From assembly GCA_047972135.1 (NCBI GenBank), contig JBKEAJ010000039.1, positions 1-18,061 on the forward strand: 18,061 nucleotides of DNA, given 5' to 3'. The notes below the pieces were generated by a model. It was not told the DNA's origin, searched no databases, and was given only the letters and a program-made list of their open reading frames with translations. Of this stretch, positions 1-7,480 are shown piece by piece. The position numbers and the translations under genes were made by a program. Position 1 is the stretch's first letter. Each line of letters opens with the position of its first letter. Source of the stretch: JBKEAJ01 sp047972135. Its GTDB lineage: Bacteria > Bacteroidota > Bacteroidia > Bacteroidales > Prolixibacteraceae.

Positions 1-146
1 CTTGCATTCTGTGTTTGATAAATATTTTCGAGGACAACAGAAATATAGCGGGTGCGGTATTTGATATTTTCAATCAACTGCTCTGCCCTGCTCTCGCTAA
101 TGAAAGTATGTAAGTATTCTATCAGTTTTCTGTTGTTTGTATCCAT
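1..146 (-). CDS. SpoU/TrmH-family RNA 2'-O-methyltransferase, N-terminal fragment (runs off left edge)
   Basis: Reading the minus strand from the ATG at 146 gives 48 codons with no stop to the window edge. A TAA lies directly before the ATG in the same frame, so this is the first possible ATG. The fragment reads MDTNNRKLIEYLHTF and ends in VVLENIYQTQNA. That last stretch matches the start of the SpoU/TrmH methylase domain (typically VVLENxxxPHNASAVLR), in which the Asn helps build the SAM/RNA site of the knotted fold. Family members 2'-O-methylate tRNA or rRNA. Only the N-terminal helix and the first strand are visible, so neither the target (tRNA G18 or another) nor the completeness of the gene can be judged. 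The ATG lies 14 nt after the U-tract of the terminator of the upstream gene. Confidence 0.6.
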   Translation of the reverse strand, partial: MDTNNRKLIEYLHTFISESRAEQLIENIKYRTRYISVVLENIYQTQNA

Positions 147-159
147 TTAGCAATAAGTC

Positions 160-190
160 AAAAAAAAGCGACCCCTCAACGAAAGGTCGC
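160..190 (-). terminator. Rho-independent terminator after the biotin carrier gene
   Basis: On the minus strand, GCGACC (190-185) pairs with GGTCGC (173-168) across an 11-nt loop and is followed by a run of eight T. It starts 10 bp after the stop codon of the biotin carrier gene. It would separate the carboxylase genes from the trmH-like gene, whose ATG follows only 14 nt after the T run. Confidence 0.75.
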
Positions 191-200
191 TAATAATATT

Positions 201-440
201 TTATTTTGTTGGTTCAACTTCAATTAGCACTGCATTCTTGGCGACTCGGTCGCCCGCCGAGACATTCACCTTAACAATTTTACCATCGAAAGGCATTTCG
301 AGCCTATTATTCATTTTCATGGCATCTAAGATAAGCAAAATATCTCCTTTTTTTGCATTTTTCCCTTCTTTAGCCTTCACTTCTACGATAGTGCCGGGGA
401 TAAATGCCGTTATGTGATTTGGATTTTTAAAATAACTCAT
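201..440 (-). CDS. Biotin carboxyl carrier protein (biotinyl domain only)
   Basis: This 79-residue protein is essentially one biotinyl/lipoyl-attachment domain. The biotinylation motif is AMKM at residues 40-43, with the acceptor Lys42. The flanking hammerhead strands are PGTIVEVKAKEGKNAKKGD before it and MPFDGKIVKVNVSAGDRV after it. Such proteins carry CO2 on biotin between a carboxylase or decarboxylase centre and a carboxyltransferase. The carboxyltransferase gene lies 94 bp upstream on the same strand, so the two are very likely partners. It is shorter than usual mmdC or accB products (around 120-160 residues) because it lacks the Pro/Ala-rich N-terminal linker. No biotin carboxylase, membrane decarboxylase (mmdB/oadB) or OadG-like gene is nearby. 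The terminator just after it marks the end of the transcript. Confidence 0.9.
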   Translation of the reverse strand: MSYFKNPNHITAFIPGTIVEVKAKEGKNAKKGDILLILDAMKMNNRLEMPFDGKIVKVNVSAGDRVAKNAVLIEVEPTK

Positions 441-455
441 TCTTATAACTTTATG

Positions 456-472
456 GCTAACTGCCTGTTAGC
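456..472 (-). other. Small hairpin ahead of the biotin carrier start
   Basis: GCTAAC (456-461) and GTTAGC (467-472) form a perfect 6-bp stem with a 5-nt loop, 15 nt upstream of the carrier ATG on the minus strand. No T run follows, so it is not a terminator. It could be an mRNA processing or stability element between the carboxyltransferase and carrier cistrons. Short stems of this size also occur by chance in AT-rich DNA. Confidence 0.25.
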
Positions 473-496
473 TATTATTCCTTTTTTAGATAAGTA

Positions 497-504
497 CAAA
501 ACTA
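497..504 (-). promoter_or_regulatory. Possible -7 box for the biotin carrier gene
   Basis: The minus strand reads TAGTTTTG here, an exact match to the Bacteroidota TAnnTTTG -7 motif, in the 94-bp gap between the carboxyltransferase stop and the carrier ATG. No clear TTG/TTTG -33 element is found about 19-21 nt upstream. The carrier could therefore also be transcribed by itself, but cotranscription remains likely. Confidence 0.3.
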
Positions 505-534
505 TCCTGCCTTTATTTTCTTATTACCTAAGCA

Positions 535-2076
535 TTAAAACGGCGGTATTCCGTGTTTTTTACTAGGGATTGATTGACTTTTGCATTCCGACACTTTCAG
601 TGCATGCAGTATGCGAGCACGAGTGTCGTTTGGTTCAATAACCTCGTCAACATATCCTCTTGAAGCTGCCACATAGGGGTTAGCAAATTTTTCTTTGTAC
701 TCTTCAATCTTCTGTTTACGCATTTCCTCAGGATTTTCTGCCGAGTCAATTTCCTTTTTAAATATAATATTGGCAGCACCTTCGGGTCCCATCACAGCAA
801 TCTCTGCGGTTGGCCAAGCGAAGACAAAATCTGCACGTAAATGCCTAGAGTTCATTGCAATATATCCACCTCCATAAGCTTTACGAAGTATTACCGTAAT
901 TAGAGGCACAGTTGCTTCGCTATATGCGTATAACAATTTTGCACCATGCCTAATTACCCCTGCATACTCCTCGTCAATTCCGGGTAGATAGCCCGGCAAG
1001 TCTTCAAGGGTGATAATAGGTATATTGAAAGCGTCGCAAAATCTAATAAACCTAGCTGCTTTATCGGAGCTGTCGCAATCGAGCACTCCTGCCATGACAG
1101 CAGGTTGATTGGCAACAAAGCCAACCGACTCGCCCTCCACTCTGCCAAAACCTATAACTATATTTTTTGCAAAATGCTCCATCACCTCAAAAAACTCGGA
1201 GTTATCGACAATTCCCTTTATCACACCTCTCATATCATATGGCTCACGAGGGTCGGAAGGAACTATTTTTGCGACATTTGCATTTTTAGGTTCTGCTATT
1301 TCACGCTTAACCGCTTTATGGCTGTTGCTTCTTGGGATATATGAAATCAGTTTTTTAATCTGCGACAAACATTCTATTTCCGTTTCAGCGTAGAAATGTG
1401 CATTTCCTGTATGTTCGCAATGCACTTTGGCACCACCCAGCTCTTCGGCAGAGATTTCCTCACCAAGAACCGTTTTAATCACATTTGGACCGGTGATAAA
1501 CATTTTAGAGATATTCTCGACCATAAACACAAAGTCTGTCAGAGCGGGCGAATACACAGCTCCTCCGGCACAAGGTCCTAGAATGACAGATATTTGAGGG
1601 ATTACTCCCGAAGCAATTGTATTTCTAAAGAATATTTCTCCATATCCTGCAAGCGAGTCCACACCTTCTTGGATGCGCGCGCCTCCCGAGTCGTTAATAC
1701 CTATCAGGGGCATTCTCATTTTCAGGGCATGGTCCATTATCTTGGTAATTTTGCGCGAGTGCATAAGTCCGAGCGAACCTCCTGCCACTGTGAAATCTTG
1801 AGCAAATATACACACCGGCATATCGCCAACAGTTCCTGTGCCAATAATTACACCGTCGCCATGCAGCACCTTCTTGTCCATGTCGAAATCTCGGGCGGCG
1901 TGTTCCACAAACATATCATACTCTTGAAAAGACCCTTGATCGAGAAGAGTTTCAATTCGTTGTCTGGCGGTAAGCTTACCCATCGCCACTTGCTTTTCGA
2001 TAGCTTTATCGCCACCACCTTTGGCTACTAGCAGCTTACGCTCTCTAAGTTTTTTGATATTATCAATAAGAGACAT
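535..2076 (-). CDS. mmdA: Acyl-CoA carboxyltransferase subunit (methylmalonyl-CoA decarboxylase alpha / propionyl-CoA carboxylase beta)
   Basis: The product is 513 residues from the ATG at 2076. An upstream in-frame TTG at 2085 would add MNI but is a less likely start. It has the two crotonase-like halves of the family. Numbered from the TTG, the N-half CoA/oxyanion motif is SGGARIQEG (133-141), then GPCAGGAVYSPALTDF. The C-half has DLPGYLPG (362-369), RKAYGGGYIAM (401-411) and AWPTAEIAVMGPEGA (423-437). These match enzymes that transfer the carboxyl group between (methyl)malonyl-CoA and biotin, acting on propionyl/methylmalonyl rather than acetyl substrates. It likely works with the biotin carrier encoded directly downstream. 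The sequence alone does not settle whether the complex is the Na+-pumping decarboxylase or an ATP-dependent propionyl-CoA carboxylase, because neither mmdB nor a biotin carboxylase is adjacent. The gene symbol follows the closest functional class. Confidence 0.92.
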   Translation of the reverse strand: MSLIDNIKKLRERKLLVAKGGGDKAIEKQVAMGKLTARQRIETLLDQGSFQEYDMFVEHAARDFDMDKKVLHGDGVIIGTGTVGDMPVCIFAQDFTVAGGSLGLMHSRKITKIMDHALKMRMPLIGINDSGGARIQEGVDSLAGYGEIFFRNTIASGVIPQISVILGPCAGGAVYSPALTDFVFMVENISKMFITGPNVIKTVLGEEISAEELGGAKVHCEHTGNAHFYAETEIECLSQIKKLISYIPRSNSHKAVKREIAEPKNANVAKIVPSDPREPYDMRGVIKGIVDNSEFFEVMEHFAKNIVIGFGRVEGESVGFVANQPAVMAGVLDCDSSDKAARFIRFCDAFNIPIITLEDLPGYLPGIDEEYAGVIRHGAKLLYAYSEATVPLITVILRKAYGGGYIAMNSRHLRADFVFAWPTAEIAVMGPEGAANIIFKKEIDSAENPEEMRKQKIEEYKEKFANPYVAASRGYVDEVIEPNDTRARILHALKVSECKSQSIPSKKHGIPPF

Positions 2077-2100
2077 AATATTCAAGTTTTTTATACGCTA

Positions 2101-2108
2101 CAAAGTTA
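2101..2108 (-). promoter_or_regulatory. Putative -7 promoter box of the carboxyltransferase gene, inside an inverted repeat
   Basis: The minus strand reads TAACTTTG, an exact TAnnTTTG match, 24 bp before the ATG at 2076. That predicts a short leader of roughly 18 nt. The box is one arm of a perfect 7-bp inverted repeat (2102-2116, AAAGTTA-G-TAACTTT), which could be an operator. No convincing -33 TTTG is seen. Confidence 0.45.
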
Positions 2109-2137
2109 GTAACTTTATCGGAAAGATTATCTGGAGT

Positions 2138-2578
2138 TTATTTACCAAGTATTGATTTGGCTTTGGACAAGGCGATTGTCTCACCCCCTCTAACAGCAAC
2201 AACAAAGGCATCGGGAATGGTTTTATTGATATCATTTTTCGACTGCAGTGCTTGTTCATAACTTTCGAACTTCCCTGCCAGAATTTTGTAGTTATTTTTG
2301 ACTTTTATGCTCCAAACGTCGATTTCCTTATTTAAAGGATTAGTAAATAGGCTCTTATATGGCACTGCTGATATTTGCACTGCATATATTATGGCATCCT
2401 CTGACATTGCCTCAACTTCGATATCCCGATTTAGTCTTTCTGTTTGATTATGCTCGGACGAGGTAGTTTGTGGCTTCACATAGTCGTCATCAACAATGCT
2501 TATAATTTCATTACCAGACTCCCACACTACTTTGGCAGCTTGAGATTTAGGTTTATTTTTGTTCTCTCCGACTATGCT
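2138..2578 (-). CDS. C-terminal SPOR-like segment of the amidase, in a shifted reading frame
   Basis: This open frame has no good start codon. Its only nearby start-like codon is a GTG at 2527, and the frame stays open upstream to the A9 run at 2578-2586 that ends the amidase frame. Read with a -1 shift at that run, the amidase continues as SKKKSIVGENKNKPKSQAAK and then VVWESGNEI, giving one protein of about 517 residues. The last 85 residues (IIYAVQISAVPYKS to AFVVAVRGGETIAL) resemble the SPOR-like C-terminal domain common on Bacteroidota N-acetylmuramoyl-L-alanine amidases, which binds septal glycan. This is therefore the displaced 3' part of one gene, not an independent gene. It may be a broken gene, a sequencing error in a homopolymer, or a product reached by slippage. 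Confidence 0.8.
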   Translation of the reverse strand, partial: SIVGENKNKPKSQAAKVVWESGNEIISIVDDDYVKPQTTSSEHNQTERLNRDIEVEAMSEDAIIYAVQISAVPYKSLFTNPLNKEIDVWSIKVKNNYKILAGKFESYEQALQSKNDINKTIPDAFVVAVRGGETIALSKAKSILGK

Positions 2579-3690
2579 TTTTTTTTGCTGATAGTATCCT
2601 GAGCGGCATTTATTTTATTATCCAGCATCGAAGTTTCCTTTTCGTTCTCTCCCGTATTATCTTTTGACTCTTTATTTTCTATTGCGTTTTGATACTGGCT
2701 TGTAGTTGCATTTTTATTGCCCGACGTTTCAGAGTTCTGATTGCTTGACGTTTCCGAAGTTTCGCTTGAATTTTCTTTACTCAATTTATTGTCGATTGCT
2801 CTCTGATACTGATTTTTGACTACACGCGGCTTAGCAACAGGTGCGGTATTATTTGGTTTCTGTTGACTCGCACTCTTATTCACCTTTTTTTCGGGTTCTC
2901 GTTTTGCCAGTGGCACATAATCGACACTGTTTGCATAATCAAACAGGGATTCATAAATAGCCTCACAAATTTCGTGTTGTCCGAGGGTGCTTGTCATTTT
3001 CTTCCGATTTTCCTTATTTGACACAAAGCCGGTTTCTATAAGCACTGATGGCATCGACGCATTTTTGAGTACTAGAAACCCACTTTGTTTCACACCGCGA
3101 TCTTTCATTTCAACCGCTTCGGGAAGTCTTTTTTGCACACACGAAGCAAACTTCAAGCTTCGTTGCAGATATTCGTCTTGGAGCAGTTCAAACATTATAT
3201 ATGACTCAGGGCTTGAAGGGTCGAAGCCCTCATATACGGTATTATAATTATCCTCGAGGAGGATAACGGCATTTTCTTTTTGCGCGACGGCTAGGTTTTC
3301 TTCGGACTTATGCAAACCTAGTACATAGGTTTCTACACCGCTTGGAGTTGTTGATTTATTGGCATTTATATGAAGAGACACGAACAAGTCGGCATCGGCT
3401 TGGTTTGCTATTTCCGCACGCTTTTTCAGGGGAACAAATACGTCGTCTTCTCTAGTCAGAATGACATTAATTTCGGGTTTTCGGGCTTCCAGCTTTGCTT
3501 TCAGAAGTTTAGCTATATTCAGCACGACATCCTTTTCGTTAACATCGTCACTCGATGCTCCTGGATCTTTACCACCATGTCCGGGGTCTATTACTATAGT
3601 GTTCAACTCTATCTTCTCTTGTGCGACAAGCATTCCGCCACTCAAAACAAAGAGCAATACTGACATGTAGACTTTTAGCGACATAAGCAT
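2572..3690 (-). CDS. N-acetylmuramoyl-L-alanine amidase (Amidase_3), frame interrupted before its SPOR domain
   Basis: The 372-residue frame begins with a signal peptide (1 to about 23, cleavage probably after LVA). The Amidase_3 domain spans about 30-255. Its zinc and catalytic residues are visible: His38 in VIDPGHGGKDPGA, Glu52 in NEKD, His107 in SLHINA and Glu219 in VLIETGF. It cleaves the bond between MurNAc and L-Ala of peptidoglycan in the periplasm, typically for daughter-cell separation. A Ser/Asn/Lys-rich linker follows, holding two copies of a 16-residue motif (294-309 and 332-347, QYQxAIxNKxSKxN). The frame ends at TAG, six nt after a run of nine A, and the expected C-terminal domain sits in the -1 frame. 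It is divergent from lptD, and both genes serve the envelope. The start at 3690 was chosen because it gives an intact signal peptide; the ATG at 3684 is nearly equivalent. Confidence 0.92.
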   Translation of the reverse strand: MLMSLKVYMSVLLFVLSGGMLVAQEKIELNTIVIDPGHGGKDPGASSDDVNEKDVVLNIAKLLKAKLEARKPEINVILTREDDVFVPLKKRAEIANQADADLFVSLHINANKSTTPSGVETYVLGLHKSEENLAVAQKENAVILLEDNYNTVYEGFDPSSPESYIMFELLQDEYLQRSLKFASCVQKRLPEAVEMKDRGVKQSGFLVLKNASMPSVLIETGFVSNKENRKKMTSTLGQHEICEAIYESLFDYANSVDYVPLAKREPEKKVNKSASQQKPNNTAPVAKPRVVKNQYQRAIDNKLSKENSSETSETSSNQNSETSGNKNATTSQYQNAIENKESKDNTGENEKETSMLDNKINAAQDTISKKKA

Positions 3691-3754
3691 TTATTTTATC
3701 TCAATTAACTATTTCTTTTCTAAATAAGCATCTTGTATAATAATCCTCCGCCTG

Positions 3755-3762
3755 CAAAGGTA
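3755..3762 (-). promoter_or_regulatory. Putative -7 box of the amidase gene
   Basis: The minus strand reads TACCTTTG, an exact and frequently seen form of the Bacteroidota TAnnTTTG motif, 64 bp upstream of the amidase ATG. A clear -33 element is not evident. It lies in the 220-bp divergent spacer shared with lptD. Confidence 0.45.
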
Positions 3763-3883
3763 AACATTTATTTTATTTTGGGACATACATTTTTACAAGT
3801 AATTTCGCAAAAAGATATTAAGTTAAGAAGCAAGCTTCTAAGATTTAATAGTAACAAAGTTCTATTTATGAAGTATTTTGTAG

Positions 3884-3891
3884 TATTTTTG
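3884..3891 (+). promoter_or_regulatory. Putative -7 box of lptD
   Basis: TATTTTTG matches TAnnTTTG and ends 19 nt before the lptD ATG, which implies a very short leader. No strong -33 TTTG is seen at the usual distance. Confidence 0.4.
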
Positions 3892-3910
3892 TGGCATTCT
3901 GCGAAGATAT

Positions 3911-6517
3911 ATGATAAAGATAATTCGTTTAAATATAGTACTAACTCTGATAATCACGGTATTCTGTGCAAAGTCGCAAGATATAGTCGGTGAAGCTGCT
4001 ATTTCCGTCAATACGGACTCTCTTCTCCCCTCGACAGACAGCACACTCACAGACAGTATGACATTGGACACTTTAGGAAAGAACAGGATTTTTGATTATC
4101 CTGTCAAATACACAATGCAGGATTCTGGTATCATCTATATGAACACCCGAAAGTTTTTCTTATATAATGACGGCGACATCACTTACGACAAAGTTAATCT
4201 AAAAGCAGACCACATAGAGATAGACTTCAACAAGCAGGAGTTGACAGCTGTGGGAGTTTCCGACACTGCTGGCAAATTGGAAGGTAATCCCATTTTCAAC
4301 GATCATGGTTCGGAATACGAGGCATTAAAGATGCGCTATAACTTTAAGACAGAGAAAGGGATAATCGAGAATGTCGTCACGGAGCAAGATGGTGGTTATA
4401 TTCATAGTCAATGGACAAAGAAAGTTTCGGAAGATGAGATGTTGTTAAAAGACGGGAAATACACTACTTGTGATGCCGACCACCCACATTTCTATCTACA
4501 ACTAAGCAGGGGGAAATATATAAAAGGCGATAAGATTATTTCAGGTCCTGCCCATATGGTTTTCGAAGACGTACATCTTCCGCTATACATACCTTTTGGT
4601 TTTTTCCCCAGCACTCCGAGCTACTCATCAGGATTTATACTTCCAACCTACGGGGAGGAGAAAAGTAGAGGCTTCTTCTTACGTAATTTCGGGTATTACC
4701 TCGCAGCATCGGAATATTTTGACATCACGGCACTGGGCGAGGTTTACACGATGGGTTCTTGGGGAGCAAAGATAAGCACCAACTACAAAAAGAGGTATAA
4801 ATATTCTGGCGGATTAAACTTCTCCTACAATTTGAACAAAACCGGCGACCCCGAGATATCAGACTCATATTCAGAGAGTAAGGGTTATAGTTTGACATGG
4901 AATTTTAGTCAGGATGCCAAAGCCAATCCCAGCACCTCCTTTTCTGCCAATGTCAACTTATCAAGCTCATCATATGATAGAGAGAATTCCTATAATTCCG
5001 ACTCCTATCTTCAACAGCAAAAATCGTCAAGTATTTCATTTTCCAAACGTTGGGAAAACAGTCCTTTCAATCTGACAGTCTCGGCGCGGCACTCACAGAA
5101 CTCACGAGACTCTACAATTTCACTGGGTTTGCCGAGTTTAAACCTCACTATGAACAGGGTTTATCCCTTTAAATGGTTGAATAAGAGTGGCAGGAGTAAA
5201 TGGTACGACCAATTTACCTTTTCTTACAAACTGGCAGCACAAAACTCGATAAACAATGTAAAAGAAAATGAGTTGTTCGATATGAATTATCTGAAAGATT
5301 GGGACAATAGTATCAACAACAACATCAGCATAGGGCTTCCATCCATGAACTTGTTCGGGACAATAAACATCAGTCCTACAATCAGTTATGACGAGGACTG
5401 GTATTTAAAGAGGTACAGAAAAAGTCTTGGAACCGACACTCTGTCCGATGGCACAATCGACACATTCGAGGTTTCAGAGCAAGAGATGGATTTCGGCAGA
5501 TATTACAATTATTCGTTTGGCGTAAGTGCCTCAACAAATATCTTCGGCATGTACACCATGAAAAATCCCAATTGGAAACTAAAAGCCATCCGCCACAAGA
5601 TAAGTCCTTCAGTATCTTTCAGTTTTAAACCGGATTTTTCTGACGACAAATATGGTTTTTACGATTACTATATAGACGAAGATGGCGAAATGCAGTACTA
5701 CAATATATTTACGGGAAGCAGCGGAAAATCGGGAAGTGAAAGTTCGTCGATGAGTATGAGTCTATTAAACAGTCTGGAAGGTAAAAAATCTAATTCGAAG
5801 GACACTACCGAGAATGCTGAGAAGTACACGAAATTCAAGATTTTAGATTTAAGTCTAAATTCAAGTTATAATTTTGTTGCAGACTCCTTAAATCTATCGA
5901 CCATAAGAGGGAATATCAGAACTACGGTGAGAGGCATGGACTTCAACGTATCATTCAACCTCGATCCCTACGACACCGATTCGACAGGCAGGAAAATAAA
6001 TCAGTTTATGTGGCAAAATGGAAGTGGTTTAGGAAAACTAGGACGTTTGACAAGTGCCAGCACATCTTTCAGTATGGATTTTAGTTCAAAAGAAGGTAAA
6101 GAAAGAATTAGAGAGGAACGAGACCGCAGATATGAGCAGGCTATATTAAATCCGTTTTTAGGATATCGTTCATACGCAGACTTTAGTATTCCTTGGAGGT
6201 TTGGATTCAACTACTCTATTTCGTACAGTAAGCCCAATAGGTTTACTGACTATACCATAACACAGACACTCAACTTTAACGGTTCACTGAGCCTAACTCC
6301 AAAATGGAATATCTCTTTCACTTCTGGATATGATTTCACGGCAAAGGATTTAACCTACACCTCATTTAATTTATCAAGAAATTTACATTGCTGGGAATTT
6401 AATCTCAGTTTTGTTCCCTTTGGACCAAGGTCATACTACAGCTTTACAATTAGGGCAAGTTCCTCAATGTTAAGTGATTTGAAAATAGACAAGCAAAAGA
6501 ACTGGAGAGATAAGTAA
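3911..6517 (+). CDS. lptD: LptD-like LPS-assembly outer-membrane protein
   Basis: This 868-residue outer-membrane protein has a signal peptide (about 1-22, MIKIIRLNIVLTLIITVFCA). A beta-jellyroll OstA/LptA-like periplasmic part spans about 60-215. It includes KADHIEIDFNKQELTAVG and the family motif YTTCDADHPHF (184-194). The plug/gate start FGFFPSTPSYSSGFILPTYG (229-248) follows, and then a long beta-barrel of alternating aromatic/polar strands rich in Ser, Tyr and Asn to the C terminus. LptD with LptE inserts lipopolysaccharide into the outer leaflet. The disulfide-forming Cys pairs of proteobacterial LptD are not present in the same arrangement, as is usual in this phylum. The length fits Bacteroidota homologues. 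The divergent amidase neighbour supports an envelope-biogenesis locus. Confidence 0.88.
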   Translation: MIKIIRLNIVLTLIITVFCAKSQDIVGEAAISVNTDSLLPSTDSTLTDSMTLDTLGKNRIFDYPVKYTMQDSGIIYMNTRKFFLYNDGDITYDKVNLKADHIEIDFNKQELTAVGVSDTAGKLEGNPIFNDHGSEYEALKMRYNFKTEKGIIENVVTEQDGGYIHSQWTKKVSEDEMLLKDGKYTTCDADHPHFYLQLSRGKYIKGDKIISGPAHMVFEDVHLPLYIPFGFFPSTPSYSSGFILPTYGEEKSRGFFLRNFGYYLAASEYFDITALGEVYTMGSWGAKISTNYKKRYKYSGGLNFSYNLNKTGDPEISDSYSESKGYSLTWNFSQDAKANPSTSFSANVNLSSSSYDRENSYNSDSYLQQQKSSSISFSKRWENSPFNLTVSARHSQNSRDSTISLGLPSLNLTMNRVYPFKWLNKSGRSKWYDQFTFSYKLAAQNSINNVKENELFDMNYLKDWDNSINNNISIGLPSMNLFGTINISPTISYDEDWYLKRYRKSLGTDTLSDGTIDTFEVSEQEMDFGRYYNYSFGVSASTNIFGMYTMKNPNWKLKAIRHKISPSVSFSFKPDFSDDKYGFYDYYIDEDGEMQYYNIFTGSSGKSGSESSSMSMSLLNSLEGKKSNSKDTTENAEKYTKFKILDLSLNSSYNFVADSLNLSTIRGNIRTTVRGMDFNVSFNLDPYDTDSTGRKINQFMWQNGSGLGKLGRLTSASTSFSMDFSSKEGKERIREERDRRYEQAILNPFLGYRSYADFSIPWRFGFNYSISYSKPNRFTDYTITQTLNFNGSLSLTPKWNISFTSGYDFTAKDLTYTSFNLSRNLHCWEFNLSFVPFGPRSYYSFTIRASSSMLSDLKIDKQKNWRDK

Positions 6518-6639
6518 AATTGAATAAACAGAAAACGCTTATACTCAAATTTTAATATGCCAAAAATAAAGCGTACCTTGCGGAGTTTTTTGCAAGTAAA
6601 TAATACAATTTCAAAGGAAGAAAATACAAACTAAAACAA

Positions 6640-7404
6640 ATGAAAAAAAATCTTTTAGCAGCATTTGCTCTAGTATTAGCAGGAGCATTTTCAGCATGTA
6701 CAAGCAGTAGCAACGGTGTTAGCGACACAGTATCATTAAAAACGCAGACTGACTCGGTTAGTTATGCGATCGGATTATTTATCGGAGGCAACGGTAACCA
6801 GCAAATGAGTTCACTGCCTGGCAAAGAAGACTTAGATATGAATATCGTCATGTCGGCAATCAAAACCTTATTACAAGAAAAGGACTTAGCAAAGCTGGAA
6901 AATTCACTAATGACACCAGAGCAAGCGAATACAGTTATACAAGCATACTCAACAACAGCTTCCGACAGAGTTTTCGATACTAATGTAAAAAAAGGAGACG
7001 AGTTTTTAGCAGAAAATGCTAAGCGTGATGGAGTCATAGTCACCGAATCGGGCTTACAATATGAAATTTTAAAGGAAGGCACTGGAGCAACGCCATCGAG
7101 TGAAGATGAAGTAAAAGTTGATTATACCGGAACTTTAATCGACGGAACAAAATTTGACTCTTCAGTAGACCGAGGCGAACCAGCCACATTCCTTGTCAAC
7201 GGTGTAGTAAGAGGTTTCTCGGAAGCTCTTAAACTGATGCCTGTAGGTTCTATATGGAAGATTTACATTCCTCAAGAATTGGGATATGGCAAGAATGTAA
7301 GACCTGGAGGGGCAATACAACCGGGCAGTGCACTAATCTTTGAACTGGAGCTTTTGGACATAGTAGATCCAAATGCAACAGATAGTACTACTCATCAGCA
7401 ATAA
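6640..7404 (+). CDS. FKBP-type peptidyl-prolyl cis-trans isomerase, lipoprotein (Mip/FkpA-like)
   Basis: The 254-residue protein has a lipoprotein signal (MKKNLLAAFALVLAGAFSAC), with lipidated Cys20 followed by a Ser-rich tether. Residues 32 to about 145 form the alpha-helical Mip-like dimerisation domain (DSVSYAIGLFIGGNGNQQM and following). The FKBP catalytic domain covers about 146-243, with the active-site residues of the family visible: Tyr162, Phe172-Asp173 (KFDSS), Val189-Val190, Trp206 (GSIWKIYIP), Tyr216 (LGYG) and Phe234. It catalyses proline isomerisation and acts as a folding chaperone at the periplasmic face of a membrane. It follows lptD by 122 bp and ends in a strong terminator, so it is either the last gene of an lptD transcript or a separate unit. 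A weak CTTGC/GCAAG stem at 6577-6596 lies in the gap. Confidence 0.93.
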   Translation: MKKNLLAAFALVLAGAFSACTSSSNGVSDTVSLKTQTDSVSYAIGLFIGGNGNQQMSSLPGKEDLDMNIVMSAIKTLLQEKDLAKLENSLMTPEQANTVIQAYSTTASDRVFDTNVKKGDEFLAENAKRDGVIVTESGLQYEILKEGTGATPSSEDEVKVDYTGTLIDGTKFDSSVDRGEPATFLVNGVVRGFSEALKLMPVGSIWKIYIPQELGYGKNVRPGGAIQPGSALIFELELLDIVDPNATDSTTHQQ

Positions 7405-7424
7405 ACATCAAGGTCAGAAATTAC

Positions 7425-7467
7425 AAATAGCCATTATACGTATATAGTCGTATAATGGCTATTTTTT
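7425..7467 (+). terminator. Strong rho-independent terminator after the FKBP gene
   Basis: A perfect 16-bp stem (7425-7440 with 7449-7464) closes an 8-nt loop and ends in a T run, 20 bp after the FKBP stop and 13 bp before the DUF3127 ATG. The next gene must therefore restart transcription in or just after the hairpin, or depend on read-through. Confidence 0.9.
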
Positions 7468-7480
7468 AAAAATACAAATT

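Noticed and set aside
1594..2031. 145-codon plus-strand open frame opposite the carboxyltransferase
   Set aside because: It lies wholly antisense to a strongly conserved gene and shows no protein-like pattern.
6535..6596. Short inverted repeats between lptD and the FKBP gene as a terminator
   Set aside because: Stems of 5-6 bp with long loops and no T run after them; too weak to call.
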